From positions 4,237,501-4,301,500 of the forward strand of contig NZ_CP107996.1 in NCBI RefSeq assembly GCF_036088315.1: a stretch of 64,000 nucleotides of DNA, in the 5' to 3' direction. The stretch comes from Streptomyces sp. NBC_00344 (GTDB taxonomy: Bacteria; Actinomycetota; Actinomycetes; Streptomycetales; Streptomycetaceae). The notes under the pieces are model-generated. The model saw nothing but the letters and a program-made list of their open reading frames with translations, was not told the origin of the DNA and made no database searches. The number at the start of each line of letters is the position of its first letter. Position 1 is the stretch's first letter. The translations under genes were made by a program, and so were the position numbers. Shown in pieces: positions 39,731-49,460 of the stretch.

Positions 39731-41113
39731 TCAGTTCTTGTAGGCCTTGGCCGCGTCGGATTCCAGCTTCTGCTGGGCCCCCGCGATGTCCTTCGGCTTC
39801 TTCAGGAAGTCCTGGAGGTCTTTCCACTCGCCCTTGCCCGGCGTGCCGCCGAAGGACTGCGGTGCCTGGTCCGACATGTCGAAGCGGATGTCGTCGCCCG
39901 CCGCGACCAGGGCCTTCGCCATGGTGCGCTGCACGTCGTTGGGGTAAGCCCCGGCGTCCAGGCCCTTGTTGGGCGAGATGAAGCCGCCGGACGATGCCGC
40001 GATCTTCGCGGCGTCGGTGGAGGCCAGCCAGGTCAGCAGCGCCTGGGCGCCCTTGGAGTCCTTGAGGACCACTGCCGCGTCACCACCGGTGACCACCGGG
40101 GACTTGTCACCCACCGCCGGGAAGGGGAACACCTTGGCGTCGGTGCCGACCTTCGCCTTGGTCTGGGCGATGTTCGTCTGCACGAAGTCGCCCTCGAAGA
40201 CCATGGCCCCCTTGGGCTGGTCGCCGCCGGTGAAGGTCTGGGTGACGGAAGCGGGGAACTCGGTCTGCAGCGCACCGTCCGCGCCGCCCGAGATGAGCGA
40301 CGGCTTCCCGAAGAGCTGCGCCAGGGTGGTCAGCGCGGCCTTCACCGAAGGATCCGTCCACTTGATCTTGTGCTGGGCGAGCTGGTCGTACTTGTCCGGT
40401 CCCGCCTGGGACAGATAGACGTTCTCGAACCAGTCGGTGAGGGTCCAGCCGTCCGCGCCGCCGACCGAGACCGGGGTGACACCCGATGCCGAGACGGTCT
40501 GCGCGGTCTTGATGAAGTCCGGCCAGGTCTTGGGCTCGCTCGCGCCCGCGTTCTGGAAGGCCTTGGTGTTGTACCAGACGAGCGACTTGTTGGCGGCCTT
40601 GAAGTACACGCCGTACTGCTTGCCGTCGACCGCGCCGAGGTCCTTCCAGACCTGCGAGTAGTTCTTGTCCAGCTGGGCCTTGGCGTCGGCGCCCACCGGC
40701 TTCGCCCACTTCTTGGCGACCGCCTGGGTGATCGCTCCGACCTGCGGCATCATCGCCACATCGGGCGGGGATCCGCCGGCGATCTTCGTACCGAGGAAGT
40801 TGACGATCGGGTCCTGCGCGGGGACGAAGGTGACGGACGCCCCGGTGCGCTTCTCGAACTCCTTGAGCACCTTGATGAAGTTCGCCTGCTCGGGGCCCGT
40901 CCAGACGGCGGCGACCTCGAGCTTGGTGCCGTTGAGTTTCGGCAGTTTCACCCCGGAGGCGGAAGCGCCGCTCTTGTCCGGGGCCTTGCTGCCCCCGTCG
41001 TCCTTGCTGTCGCTGCCGCATCCCGCAGTGAGGACGAGCGACCCCACGGCCACGACCGCCAGAACGGCCTTGCGTGAGCGTAGAGCTGTACCTGCTGTGC
41101 CAGTTGTGCGCAT
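39731..41113 (-). CDS. extracellular solute-binding lipoprotein of sugar ABC transporter
   Basis: A 460-residue lipoprotein of the family 1 (MalE-like) binding proteins. Lipobox LTAGC places the lipidated cysteine at residue 32, followed by a Gly/Ser/Asp linker. The mature domain begins KLEVAAVWTGPEQANF, continues with VTFVPAQDPIVNFLGTKIAGGSPPDV in parts (FLGTKIAGGSPPDVAM), and ends in a helical segment. It captures sugar outside the membrane and delivers it to the MalF/MalG pair encoded downstream. ATG 41113 has GAGAGG upstream and starts the signal peptide; a longer open frame is rejected. The specific sugar cannot be read. Confidence 0.93.
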   Translation of the reverse strand: MRTTGTAGTALRSRKAVLAVVAVGSLVLTAGCGSDSKDDGGSKAPDKSGASASGVKLPKLNGTKLEVAAVWTGPEQANFIKVLKEFEKRTGASVTFVPAQDPIVNFLGTKIAGGSPPDVAMMPQVGAITQAVAKKWAKPVGADAKAQLDKNYSQVWKDLGAVDGKQYGVYFKAANKSLVWYNTKAFQNAGASEPKTWPDFIKTAQTVSASGVTPVSVGGADGWTLTDWFENVYLSQAGPDKYDQLAQHKIKWTDPSVKAALTTLAQLFGKPSLISGGADGALQTEFPASVTQTFTGGDQPKGAMVFEGDFVQTNIAQTKAKVGTDAKVFPFPAVGDKSPVVTGGDAAVVLKDSKGAQALLTWLASTDAAKIAASSGGFISPNKGLDAGAYPNDVQRTMAKALVAAGDDIRFDMSDQAPQSFGGTPGKGEWKDLQDFLKKPKDIAGAQQKLESDAAKAYKN

Positions 41114-41232
41114 CTGTGCCCCGACCTCTCCCATGCGCGTGCAGACCGGCGCGCCCATGACGTCGGCGACGCCGTTGTCCCGTGGGCACAGTCCTACGCC
41201 CCGGCGCTCGAGACCCGCAATAGCGTTCCTCG

Positions 41233-41258
41233 GGCCCACCACAAGATCGTGATGGGCC
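41233..41258. terminator. inverted repeat between the FHA-FtsK gene and the sugar ABC operon
   Basis: Ten-base arms with one mismatch (GGCCCACCAC and GTGATGGGCC) around AAGATC. It sits just after the minus-strand FHA gene and before the binding-protein gene. It could terminate the first or be an operator for the second. Confidence 0.5.
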
Positions 41259-41270
41259 TGTGACGTTGTG

Positions 41271-44200
41271 TCATTCCGTCAGTGATGTCACCGGTGCCGC
41301 GTCCACCGACCTGGCGGCCCGGTCGAGTGCGCTGGCCAGCAATGCCAAGTCCGTGGGTCCGTTGCCGAGTTCGCGCACCGGACGGCGGGTGGGCGGATCG
41401 CCCATACGCTCCCACTCCAGCGGTACGACGGTGGGGCGCAGCGTCCCGGTGCGCGGGATACGGCCGGTGACCCGGCCGCCCTGGAACGGTGTCACCCCGC
41501 GGTCCGGGCGTCCGAGGCGGCCGCGGCCGGGCGAAGCGACGTCCGGCGCGGGGGCGGCGGGCGGGGCGTCAAGCACGATCCGGAGCCGGCTGTCCCGCGC
41601 CAGCTCGGTGTCCGCGGTGCGGTCGGGGCGGGCGGATGCGGCGATCAGATGCACACCGAGCCGCTCACCGTCCCTGGCCACCGCCTCCAGGGCGCGGACG
41701 ACGGAGCCTGCCGCCGGGCGCCCCGGGCTGCCCAGGGCGGGGGCTACCAGCGCGTCGAAGTCGTCCACCAGCACGACGAGCCGGGGCAGCGGGGTGGGGC
41801 CGGGCACGGCGGCCGCCAGGGCCGCCGTGGTACGCAGCCGCAGGGTGCCGCTGCCGGCGGATTCGAGATCGCCGCGCTCGTTGGCCGCGCCGTCCGGCCG
41901 GCGGCCCGCGCCCCTCGCGTCAGCCTCGTGGCGCCGGTGCCATTCGGTGAAGTCGTCCCGGCCCACCAGCTCGGACCTGCGCTTGAGCTCGGCGCCCAGC
42001 GCCTGGGCGAACTCCCGCATCCTTACCGGGTCGGACGCCACCAGATGGGTCGAGGTGTGCGGCAGCTCCGTCACGGCACGCAGGCCATCGCCACGCTCGC
42101 CGCCCGCGCCGTCGACCAGGATGAGTGCGAGCCGGTCAGGGCGGGCCGCCGCGGCCAGTGATGCGGCGGCGGCGCGCAGCAGCTCCGTGCGGCCGCTGCC
42201 TGCTGGGCCCTCGATCAGCAGATGCGGGCCTTCGGCGGCCAGGTCGACGGTGACCGGGCCGCGCGGACCCGCGCCGAGCACCACGGTGGCTTCGGCGGCC
42301 GAAGCCCAGCGCGCCAGCAGGGAGGCCGGGGTGGCGCGGGCGAGTCCCAGTTCGTCGAGCAGCCGGGCCGACGGGGGCAGGACGGCGGCCTGCCGCGCGG
42401 TGGACGCGCCGGCCGAACCGTCCGCGCGCAACGGCGCCAGGGCCCGGCCGAACCTCTCGGCCCAGGCCGCCGACACGGCGTCCACCACGGCGAGGGTGCC
42501 CCGGCCGGCCGACCGGCCGCCCGCCGTGCGCAGCAGCCGCAGGGTCGTGGCGACATCGCCGCTCAGCAGGGCGGCGGCCCCGCACTCCCGGAAGGCGAGT
42601 GAGGCAGCGCAGGCGGTCTCATAGGTCGCCTCCACCGGCGAAGCGGGGGAGGCCGGCGGGGTCTCGGCGAGACACAGCAGGTGGATTCCGCAGGCGGCGC
42701 CCGCCGATGCCAGCCGCGCGGTGGTCTCGCGCAGGGCCGCCGATCCGGGATCGCCGTCCACGATCACCACGGTGTACGGCCCCTCGTACCGCCGGGCGGC
42801 CTCGGACACCGCTCCGGCACCGGCCGATGCCCAGCCCGGGCCGAGCGGGCCGTCGTCCAGCCGGCGCACCAGCTCAGCCGTACGGGCTGCGGCCTGCTCC
42901 CGGTCGTAGGAGAGCAGCAGCCGGCAGTCCTGCCCGTGGGCGGGCCGCAGATGCGGCAGCCAGCCGAGCCAGGACCAGTCGGCCCTGCGGGCTTCCACAG
43001 GGCGGGCCCGGTCCGTGCTGATCAGCACGATCTCGAGATTCGCCGGAGAGTGCAGCGCGGTGAGCTGCGCGACCACCGAGCGGGCCAGGCCGGCCAGCCG
43101 CTCGCGGGGACCGGCCAGCGCCAGTGAGCCTGCCTCGCGCAGCGAAACGGTCACCGGCACCGCGGGAACCACGCCCATGTCGCCGGGGCCGTTCCGGTCG
43201 GCGGTGCCCAGCCGGACGACAAGCGCTTCGCGGTGGCCCGGACCCCGCTCCCAGAGCCGGGGGCCGGGGCCGAGAGCGGTCAGCAGCAGCGAGGCCGGGT
43301 CGGGCCAGCTGTCGGGAGCGGGCCGCTGGGCTGCGGCGCCCGGGACGCCGGGGCCGGTGGCCTGGGCGGGCACCCGGTCGCGTACCGCTTCGGGTCTGGC
43401 ACCGGCCAGCCTTCTGGCCCATGCCCCTATGCCGCCGCGCCTGCGAACGGTGTCGGTGTCGGCGTCGTCGGGCTGCTCCGCGGTCCGCTCGTGCTCGGCG
43501 GGAACCCGGGTGCCGCGTGCGGGGGTGCCCTGGCGGCCGCGGGGGCCGAAACCCGGATCCTGGGCGTAGGCCGCGGCCGCTTCGTCGTACAGATTGCTGT
43601 AGGGGTCGCGGGCCGTCTCGTCGCCGCGGGCGCTGACCCGCCTGGAGCTGTGACCGCCGCTCTGCGGGCCGGTTCGGGTGGGTATGCGTCCAACGCCGGC
43701 GTCCCGTCCCGGGCCGCTGTGCTCCGCGGGGGCACCGGCGGGGTGATCCGCTCCTGCGGCGGCCGAGCCGTGCTCGCGGCCGCTCCGGCCGGGCGGGGTG
43801 TCCGGGTCCGTGCCGCTTCCGCCGTGACCGGGGCGGGTCACCCGCAGATGGCCCTCGCCGTCCGGCACCGCGGTCACCGGGCCGCTGTCCGCCGAGCCCG
43901 CCGCCGAGGTGATCCGCAGCGCCGACTCGCCCACCCTGAGCAGGGCCCCGGGGGCCATCCGGACCGGCCGGCCGTCCACGTGGGTGCCGTCCAGGGTGGT
44001 GCCGTTGGTGGACCCGAGGTCCGCGACGGTGACCCGGCCGTCGTCGGCGACCGTCACCGCGCAGTGCAGCCTCGACACGTCGGGGTCGTCCAGCGGGACA
44101 TCGGCGTCGCCCGAGCGTCCGATCCGGATCTGCCCGCTGTGCAGCAGGTGGACGCCGCCCGCGTCGGGCCCGGCGACCACCTGGAGCTGTGCCGCTGCCC

Positions 44201-44489
44201 CGTCACCCGGGTCGTCGTCGCCTGCGGGGATCTGGAGCGAGAGCACCGCGCCGTCCACCAGCGGCGGCTCGCCCAGCGCGCAGCGCTGCAGGTCGAGACG
44301 GTGGCGGCCCGCGTACAGCACGATGCTGCCCGAGCCGGGGCCGTCCGGGCCGGCGACCGTCGTGGCCAGGCCGGATGCGACAGTGGCCAGCGCCGCCCCG
44401 GCCGGGGCGGTGACGAGCACGTCGCAGGAGCGCGCCTCGGATGCGGATCGGCCGCTGCGCGGCGCGAGGACTGTCAGCCGGATCTGCAT
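41271..44489 (-). CDS. FHA domain-FtsK/SpoIIIE (EccC-like) ATPase fusion
   Basis: A 1072-residue protein. N-terminal residues 1-90 are beta-rich. An FHA domain at about 100-195 has all binding-loop residues (GR at 124-125, SRLH at 139-142, STNGT at 160-164). A disordered Pro/Gly/Arg-rich linker runs to about 400. A first FtsK-like unit (about 420-720) has a degenerate P-loop (LAGPRERLAG). A second unit has Walker A GPAGSGRT (761-768) and Walker B LVVLVDDFD near 905. The ATPase part resembles FtsK/SpoIIIE and EccC motors of type VII secretion, but there is no transmembrane segment. FHA domains bind phosphothreonine, and Ser/Thr kinases lie divergently next door. Its partner is unknown. Confidence 0.85.
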   Translation of the reverse strand: MQIRLTVLAPRSGRSASEARSCDVLVTAPAGAALATVASGLATTVAGPDGPGSGSIVLYAGRHRLDLQRCALGEPPLVDGAVLSLQIPAGDDDPGDGAAAQLQVVAGPDAGGVHLLHSGQIRIGRSGDADVPLDDPDVSRLHCAVTVADDGRVTVADLGSTNGTTLDGTHVDGRPVRMAPGALLRVGESALRITSAAGSADSGPVTAVPDGEGHLRVTRPGHGGSGTDPDTPPGRSGREHGSAAAGADHPAGAPAEHSGPGRDAGVGRIPTRTGPQSGGHSSRRVSARGDETARDPYSNLYDEAAAAYAQDPGFGPRGRQGTPARGTRVPAEHERTAEQPDDADTDTVRRRGGIGAWARRLAGARPEAVRDRVPAQATGPGVPGAAAQRPAPDSWPDPASLLLTALGPGPRLWERGPGHREALVVRLGTADRNGPGDMGVVPAVPVTVSLREAGSLALAGPRERLAGLARSVVAQLTALHSPANLEIVLISTDRARPVEARRADWSWLGWLPHLRPAHGQDCRLLLSYDREQAAARTAELVRRLDDGPLGPGWASAGAGAVSEAARRYEGPYTVVIVDGDPGSAALRETTARLASAGAACGIHLLCLAETPPASPASPVEATYETACAASLAFRECGAAALLSGDVATTLRLLRTAGGRSAGRGTLAVVDAVSAAWAERFGRALAPLRADGSAGASTARQAAVLPPSARLLDELGLARATPASLLARWASAAEATVVLGAGPRGPVTVDLAAEGPHLLIEGPAGSGRTELLRAAAASLAAAARPDRLALILVDGAGGERGDGLRAVTELPHTSTHLVASDPVRMREFAQALGAELKRRSELVGRDDFTEWHRRHEADARGAGRRPDGAANERGDLESAGSGTLRLRTTAALAAAVPGPTPLPRLVVLVDDFDALVAPALGSPGRPAAGSVVRALEAVARDGERLGVHLIAASARPDRTADTELARDSRLRIVLDAPPAAPAPDVASPGRGRLGRPDRGVTPFQGGRVTGRIPRTGTLRPTVVPLEWERMGDPPTRRPVRELGNGPTDLALLASALDRAARSVDAAPVTSLTE

Positions 44490-44897
44490 AGCCGTCAGCG
44501 GTCCCTTCTGCGGAGGGTGCCTGGCAGGGGGCTGCCCTGTGATCTCCCCCACCCGGCAGGTCGGCACGGACCCGCGAGGCTCCCGACCCCGGCAACTCCG
44601 TGCTGCAGGCATCCTCGCACCTGCCACTGACAACACGCCCGGGGGTAACCACTAAGTGATCTTGAATGGTCGGCTCTGAGTCCAAAAGTTCCTGCTTGGG
44701 GCCACAGATGGACCGCGTGCCAAGGCTGTTCGGCAACCAACTGCCCGGCGCTCGCGTCTTTCTCCCGGACGGGGGGGGGAGCGCAACCGGAAGATCACCG
44801 GCGGGTGTCCGCGCCGACGGCACTACAGTAGGGCGGACATCCGGTCGGGGGGCCGGTGGACCAGGCAAGGGACGACGACCAGCAGGGAGCGCATGAC
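44490..44897. other. divergent control region between the FHA-FtsK gene and pkaA
   Basis: About 400 bases. AT-richer sequence at 44640-44710 is a plausible site for the divergent promoters, although no -10/-35 pair can be fixed. A run of nine G lies near 44767-44775. GTG 44856 could extend PkaA by 14 residues. No other gene is seen. Confidence 0.4.
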
Positions 44898-46535
44898 GTG
44901 CGGCCCGTAGGCAGCAAGTACCTGCTCGAGGAGCCGCTCGGCCGCGGCGCCACGGGCACCGTCTGGCGAGCCAGCCAGCGGGAGACCGCCGGCGCCGAGG
45001 CGGCCGTGCAGGGCCAGCCGGGCGAGACCGTCGCGATCAAGGTCCTCAAGGAGGAGCTCGCGAGCGACCCGGACGTCGTGATGCGCTTTCTGCGCGAGCG
45101 TTCGGTCCTGCTCCGGCTCACCCACCCGAACATCGTGCGGACCCGTGACCTGGTCGTCGAGGGCGACCTGCTCGCCCTGGTGATGGACCTGGTCGACGGT
45201 CCCGACCTGCACCGCTACCTCCGCGAGAACGGTCCGTTCACCCCGGTGGCCGCCGCGCTGCTCACCGCGCAGGTCGCGGACGCGCTCGCCGCCAGTCACG
45301 CCGACGGCGTCGTGCACCGCGACCTGAAGCCGGCGAACGTCCTGGTCATGCAGGACGTGAACGGCCAGATGCACCCGATGCTGACCGACTTCGGCATCGC
45401 GCGGCTCGCCGATTCCCCGGGGCTGACCCGCACCCATGAATTCGTCGGCACCCCGGCCTATGTCGCACCGGAATCCGCCGAAGGCCGCCCGCAGACCTCC
45501 GCTGTCGACATCTACGGCGCCGGCATCCTGCTGTACGAGCTGGTCACCGGACGGCCCCCGTTCGCAGGCGGCACCGCGCTCGAGGTGCTGCAGCGCCATC
45601 TGAACGAGGAGCCCCGCCGGCCCACCACCGTCCCCGAGGCGCTGTGGACGGTCATGGAGCGCTGTCTCAGCAAGGACCCGGACCGCCGCCCGAGCGCCGA
45701 GAACCTGGCCCGAGGCCTGCGTACCGTTGCCGAGGGCATCGGTGTGCACTCCTCCGCTGCGCAGGTCGCCGCCGCGCTCGGGGTGGGCGCACTGCTCGCG
45801 CCCGACCCGGCGCCCGCTCCGGTCCCCGGATCCCCGGGCGCCGCCGACCCCACTCAGGTCCTGCCGAGCAATGCCGGGGGCTACGACCCCAACGGGCGCA
45901 CCAGTGTGCTGCCCAGCACCGGCGCCGCCGACCCCACGGCCGTGCTGCCGCCGGTGCCGTCGAACCAGCCGGGAAACCAGTCCCCGGGCATGCAGCCGGA
46001 GCAGCCGCACCCCTGGCAGAGCCAGCTGAGTGCGGCCCGCGACCGCAATGAGCAGACCCAGGTGCAGTACCTGGACCCCGGACAGGACCCGCTGCGCCGC
46101 CGTCCGCAGCGGCAGCAGGGACAGCAGCAGGGTCAGTACGCGCCGCAGCAGGGACAGCAGCAGGGTCAGTACGCGCCGCAGCAGGGACAGCAGCAGGGCC
46201 AGTACGCCCAGCAGCAGCGTCAGCCCCAGCGGCAGCAGCGGCCCCAGCAGCGTCCGCAGCAGCAGTACGCGCCCCCGCAGCAGCCGCAGCCCGCTCAGCG
46301 CGAGCCCCGTCAGCCCAGGCAGCGCGGTGCGAACCCGATGAAGATCCCCGGCCTCGGCTGCCTCAAGGGATGCCTCTTCATGGTGATCATCCTCTTCGTG
46401 GGCTCCTGGCTGATCTGGGAACTGACCCCGCTCCAGCACTGGATCGGGACCTCCAAGAGCTTCCTCGGCGAGATCGCCGACGGCTACCACTCGGTGCGGG
46501 ACTTCGTCCAGAACATCGGCGACGCACAGAACTGA
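44898..46535 (+). CDS. pkaA: Ser/Thr protein kinase PkaA
   Basis: About 545 residues. The kinase domain (about 8-270) has the Gly loop GRGATG, catalytic lysine VAIK (Lys48), HRDLKPAN (Asp142), DFG (Asp164) and GTPAYVAPE. A spacer and a Gln-rich stretch with three 11-residue repeats follow (nucleotides 46113-46211). One transmembrane helix near the C-terminus (CLFMVIILFVGSWLIW) leaves a 40-residue extracytoplasmic tail. No PASTA domain is present. It is the orthologue of S. coelicolor PkaA (543 residues as I recall). GTG 44898 has AGGGAG eight bases upstream; GTG 44856 is the alternative. It is followed by pkaB after a hairpin. Confidence 0.9.
   Translation: MRPVGSKYLLEEPLGRGATGTVWRASQRETAGAEAAVQGQPGETVAIKVLKEELASDPDVVMRFLRERSVLLRLTHPNIVRTRDLVVEGDLLALVMDLVDGPDLHRYLRENGPFTPVAAALLTAQVADALAASHADGVVHRDLKPANVLVMQDVNGQMHPMLTDFGIARLADSPGLTRTHEFVGTPAYVAPESAEGRPQTSAVDIYGAGILLYELVTGRPPFAGGTALEVLQRHLNEEPRRPTTVPEALWTVMERCLSKDPDRRPSAENLARGLRTVAEGIGVHSSAAQVAAALGVGALLAPDPAPAPVPGSPGAADPTQVLPSNAGGYDPNGRTSVLPSTGAADPTAVLPPVPSNQPGNQSPGMQPEQPHPWQSQLSAARDRNEQTQVQYLDPGQDPLRRRPQRQQGQQQGQYAPQQGQQQGQYAPQQGQQQGQYAQQQRQPQRQQRPQQRPQQQYAPPQQPQPAQREPRQPRQRGANPMKIPGLGCLKGCLFMVIILFVGSWLIWELTPLQHWIGTSKSFLGEIADGYHSVRDFVQNIGDAQN
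46113..46211 (+). repeat. 33-base tandem repeat within pkaA
   Basis: Three consecutive units beginning CAGCAGGGACAGCAGCAGGG, encoding QQGQQQGQYAP. The last unit is slightly diverged. It falls in the juxtamembrane Gln-rich region and is likely to vary in copy number between strains. Confidence 0.9.
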
Positions 46536-46593
46536 CGGCTTCCGCCGGGCCGTTCACCGGGGCCCGCCTTGCGGCCGGTCTGTAGACATGTCG

Positions 46594-46624
46594 ACTTCTG
46601 CGGGGTGAAATACCCCGCAGAAGT
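46594..46624 (+). terminator. hairpin between pkaA and pkaB
   Basis: Perfect 13-base-pair stem (arms 46594-46606 and 46612-46624) with the five-base loop GAAAT, 58 bases after the pkaA stop. It lacks a T run and lies 111 bases before the pkaB start, so it could terminate or attenuate readthrough. Confidence 0.65.
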
Positions 46625-46735
46625 GAAGGTTGGCGCCAACCGGGGCACTGAACACCCCGACGCCCGCGTATTTTGAGAGCGGGGCCAGGGGGTCCGCCCC
46701 CGACAGGCACAGCGCCAGCCGCTGAGGGAGCAGTC

Positions 46736-47989
46736 TTGGCACGGAAGATCGGCAGCCGGTACACCGCCCACCAGATCCTGGGACGGGGGAGCGCCGGCAC
46801 GGTGTGGCTGGGCGACGGGCCCGAGGGCGCGGTCGCCATCAAACTGCTGCGCGAGGATCTCGCCGCGGACCAGGAACTCGTCGGCCGCTTCGTCCGGGAG
46901 CGCACCGCCCTGCTCGGCCTCGACCACCCGCACGTGGTGGCTGTGCGTGATCTCGTCGTGGACGGCAACGACCTCGCCCTGGTCATGGACCTGGTCCGCG
47001 GGACGGACCTGCGCACCCGGCTGGACCGCGAGCGCCGCCTGAGCCCGGAGGCCGCCGTCGCGATCGTCGCGGACATCGCCGACGGACTGGCCGCAGCGCA
47101 CTCCGCGGGCATCGTCCACCGTGACGTCAAGCCGGAGAACATCCTTCTCGACATGCAGGGCCCGCTCGGCCCCGGCGGCTCCCATCCGGCGCTGCTCACG
47201 GACTTCGGTGTGGCCAAGCTGATCGACGTCCCGCGCCGCACCCGGGCCACCAGGATCATCGGCACGCCCGACTACCTCGCCCCCGAGATCATCGAGGGCC
47301 TCCCGCCGCGCGCCTCCGTGGACATCTACGCCCTGGCCACCGTGCTGTACGAACTGCTCGCCGGTTTCACGCCGTTCGGCGGTGGCCACCCCGGCGCGGT
47401 GCTGCGCCGTCATGTCACCGAGACCGTCGTCCCGCTTCCCGGCATCCCGGACGAGCTCTGGCAGCTGCTCGTCCAGTGTCTGGCGAAGGCCCCCGCCTCC
47501 AGGCTCCGGGCCTCGGAGCTCGGCGAGCGGCTGCGCGAGCAGCTTCCGCACCTCGCGGGCATCCCTCCGCTGGACGTCGACGAGCCCGACGAGTCCGAGC
47601 CGGACGAGCAGGACCACGAGGAGACCTCTTACGAACCGGCCGCCCCCACCGAGCCGCGCCGTCGCAGCGCGGTCCCGCTGGTCCCGGGATCGTCCCCGGA
47701 TTCCAACCGGGACACCCATACGAGCATGCGCGTGCCGGGCCCCGACGAACTGGCGGGCGGCCCGCTCGGCACGGCCCGCGCACCCCGCTCGCCGAGCCGG
47801 AACAAGCCCGGCTCGGCGCGGCACAGATCCACCGCCGAAGCGATCCGGCGCCGGCGGATCAAGGTCGGCGCTGCCTCCCTGGTCGCCGCCGTGGCCCTCG
47901 GCGTGGGCGGCTGGCTCGCCACGTCGGCGGGTGACGACGGGGGAGGGTCCCCGCAGGACAACCGGCAGTCGGCGCCTTCCCAGCCGTAG
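46736..47989 (+). CDS. pkaB: Ser/Thr protein kinase PkaB
   Basis: A 417-residue kinase. The Gly loop is [10 protein letters not shown], catalytic lysine VAIK (Lys36), HRDVKPEN (Asp130), DFG (Asp156) and GTPDYLAPE, with the kinase domain ending near residue 270. An acidic/Pro-rich linker follows, then one transmembrane helix ([18 protein letters not shown]) and a short outside tail. The TTG start at 46736 is supported by GGGAG five bases upstream and by the 417-residue length I recall for S. coelicolor PkaB. An upstream extension is rejected. No sensor domain is present outside the membrane. Confidence 0.92.
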   Translation: MARKIGSRYTAHQILGRGSAGTVWLGDGPEGAVAIKLLREDLAADQELVGRFVRERTALLGLDHPHVVAVRDLVVDGNDLALVMDLVRGTDLRTRLDRERRLSPEAAVAIVADIADGLAAAHSAGIVHRDVKPENILLDMQGPLGPGGSHPALLTDFGVAKLIDVPRRTRATRIIGTPDYLAPEIIEGLPPRASVDIYALATVLYELLAGFTPFGGGHPGAVLRRHVTETVVPLPGIPDELWQLLVQCLAKAPASRLRASELGERLREQLPHLAGIPPLDVDEPDESEPDEQDHEETSYEPAAPTEPRRRSAVPLVPGSSPDSNRDTHTSMRVPGPDELAGGPLGTARAPRSPSRNKPGSARHRSTAEAIRRRRIKVGAASLVAAVALGVGGWLATSAGDDGGGSPQDNRQSAPSQP

Positions 47990-48062
47990 CCGCCGCCCCC
48001 CTCCGGAGTCCGGGTCGCCGGGCCAGGGGAACGACCTTGCTTCGAGCCGTTACGCTGGTGGC

Positions 48063-49169
48063 GTGGCAGTCGTCGATGTATCCGAAGAGCTGAAGTCCCT
48101 CTCCTCGACCATGGGGTCGATCGAGGCCGTCCTGGACCTCGACAGGCTGAGGGCCGATATCGCCGTGCTCGAGGAGCAGGCCGCGGCACCGTCCCTGTGG
48201 GACGACCCGGAAGCGGCGCAGAAGATCACCAGCAAGCTCTCCCACCTGCAGGCCGAGGTTCGTAAGACCGCGGCACTGCGGGCGCGGATCGACGACCTGA
48301 GTGTGCTCTTCGAGCTCGCCGAGGCCGAGGACGACGCCGACACCCTCGCGGAGGCGGAGTCGGAACTCGTCGCGGTGCGCAAGGCGCTGGACGAGATGGA
48401 GGTCCGCACGCTGCTCTCGGGCGAGTACGACGCCCGTGAGGCGCTCGTCAACATCCGCGCCGAGGCCGGTGGCGTCGACGCCGCGGACTTCGCCGAGCAG
48501 CTTCAGCGCATGTATCTGCGCTGGGCCGAGCGGCACAATTACAGCACCGAGGTCTACGAGACGTCGTACGCGGAAGAGGCCGGCATCAAGTCGACCACCT
48601 TCGTGGTGAAGACTCCGTACGCCTACGGCACGCTCTCCGTCGAGCAGGGCACGCACCGTCTGGTCCGTATCTCGCCCTTCGACAACCAGGGCCGCCGTCA
48701 GACGTCCTTCGCCGGTGTCGAGGTGCTGCCGGTCGTCGAGCAGACCGACCACATCGAGATCGACGAGACCGAGCTGCGGGTGGACGTCTACCGTGCCTCA
48801 GGTCCCGGCGGACAGGGCGTCAACACCACCGACTCCGCGGTGCGTCTGACCCACATCCCGACCGGCATCGTGGTCTCCTGCCAGAACGAGCGCTCGCAGA
48901 TCCAGAACAAGGCCAGCGCGATGAACGTCCTGCAGGCGAAGCTCCTGGAGCGGCGACGCCAGGAGGAGCAGGCGCTGATGGACTCGCTCAAGGGCGACGG
49001 CGGCAACTCCTGGGGCAACCAGATGCGTTCGTACGTCCTGCACCCGTACCAGATGGTCAAGGACCTCCGTACGGAGTTCGAGGTCGGCAATCCGCAGTCG
49101 GTGCTCGACGGTGAGATCGACGGCTTCCTCGAGGCCGGAATTCGCTGGCGCAAGCAGCAGGAGAAGTAA
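48063..49169 (+). CDS. prfB: peptide chain release factor 2
   Basis: A 368-residue RF2 that releases finished proteins at UGA and UAA codons. The codon-recognition tripeptide SPF is at residues 204-206 and the catalytic GGQ at 249-251 ([17 protein letters not shown]). The frame is continuous from the GTG at 48063, with no in-frame stop near codon 26. Hence the +1 programmed frameshift that controls RF2 in E. coli is absent, as is usual in Streptomyces. It lies 73 bases after pkaB. A strong terminator follows. Confidence 0.97.
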   Translation: MAVVDVSEELKSLSSTMGSIEAVLDLDRLRADIAVLEEQAAAPSLWDDPEAAQKITSKLSHLQAEVRKTAALRARIDDLSVLFELAEAEDDADTLAEAESELVAVRKALDEMEVRTLLSGEYDAREALVNIRAEAGGVDAADFAEQLQRMYLRWAERHNYSTEVYETSYAEEAGIKSTTFVVKTPYAYGTLSVEQGTHRLVRISPFDNQGRRQTSFAGVEVLPVVEQTDHIEIDETELRVDVYRASGPGGQGVNTTDSAVRLTHIPTGIVVSCQNERSQIQNKASAMNVLQAKLLERRRQEEQALMDSLKGDGGNSWGNQMRSYVLHPYQMVKDLRTEFEVGNPQSVLDGEIDGFLEAGIRWRKQQEK

Positions 49170-49207
49170 CCGGCCGACCAGTTGACGTTTTGTCGACTCT
49201 GTCGACA

Positions 49208-49244
49208 GGGGAACTGCCGTTCAATGGACGGCAGTTCCCCTTTT
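49208..49244 (+). terminator. prfB terminator
   Basis: Perfect 13-base-pair stem (GGGGAACTGCCGT, seven-base loop TCAATGG, complementary arm) followed directly by TTTT. Confidence 0.94.
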
Positions 49245-49460
49245 CCGTCACAGTCGTATTCCCGTACGCCCGGCAAGTCGCCGCATTTCCGGCATTGCGC
49301 CCGCAACGACCTTGACGCGCTCTTTAAAACTGGGAAAAGTAACACGCGGCATGCGTATTTCTGGGGCGCGTGTGATCGGGGGGTAGGACATGTACCCCCT
49401 ACGGCCTGCCTGCCCCGTGCGCTGCACCATTAACGATGAGCTACTGGGGGTAGCAGCCAG
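49245..49460 (+). other. promoter-containing region of the LAETG protein gene
   Basis: AT-richer spacer (CTCTTTAAAACTGGGAAAAG near 49319-49338) with an inverted repeat, GGGGGTA (49379-49385) and TACCCCC (49393-49399), separated by GGACATG. It probably holds the promoter of the secreted protein gene; the repeat may be a regulator site. Confidence 0.4.

Noticed and set aside
44856..44897. Longer PkaA from GTG 44856
   Set aside because: Possible, but the better-spaced ribosome site precedes GTG 44898, and the shorter product is closer to the length I recall for the S. coelicolor protein.
48063..48160. Programmed +1 frameshift in prfB
   Set aside because: The frame is continuous from the GTG start; no in-frame stop occurs in the first 40 codons.
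49379..49399. GGGGGTA/TACCCCC inverted repeat as a cyclic-di-AMP riboswitch upstream of a wall protein gene
   Set aside because: The conserved riboswitch core sequences and the long structured leader are not present; it is only a small inverted repeat.
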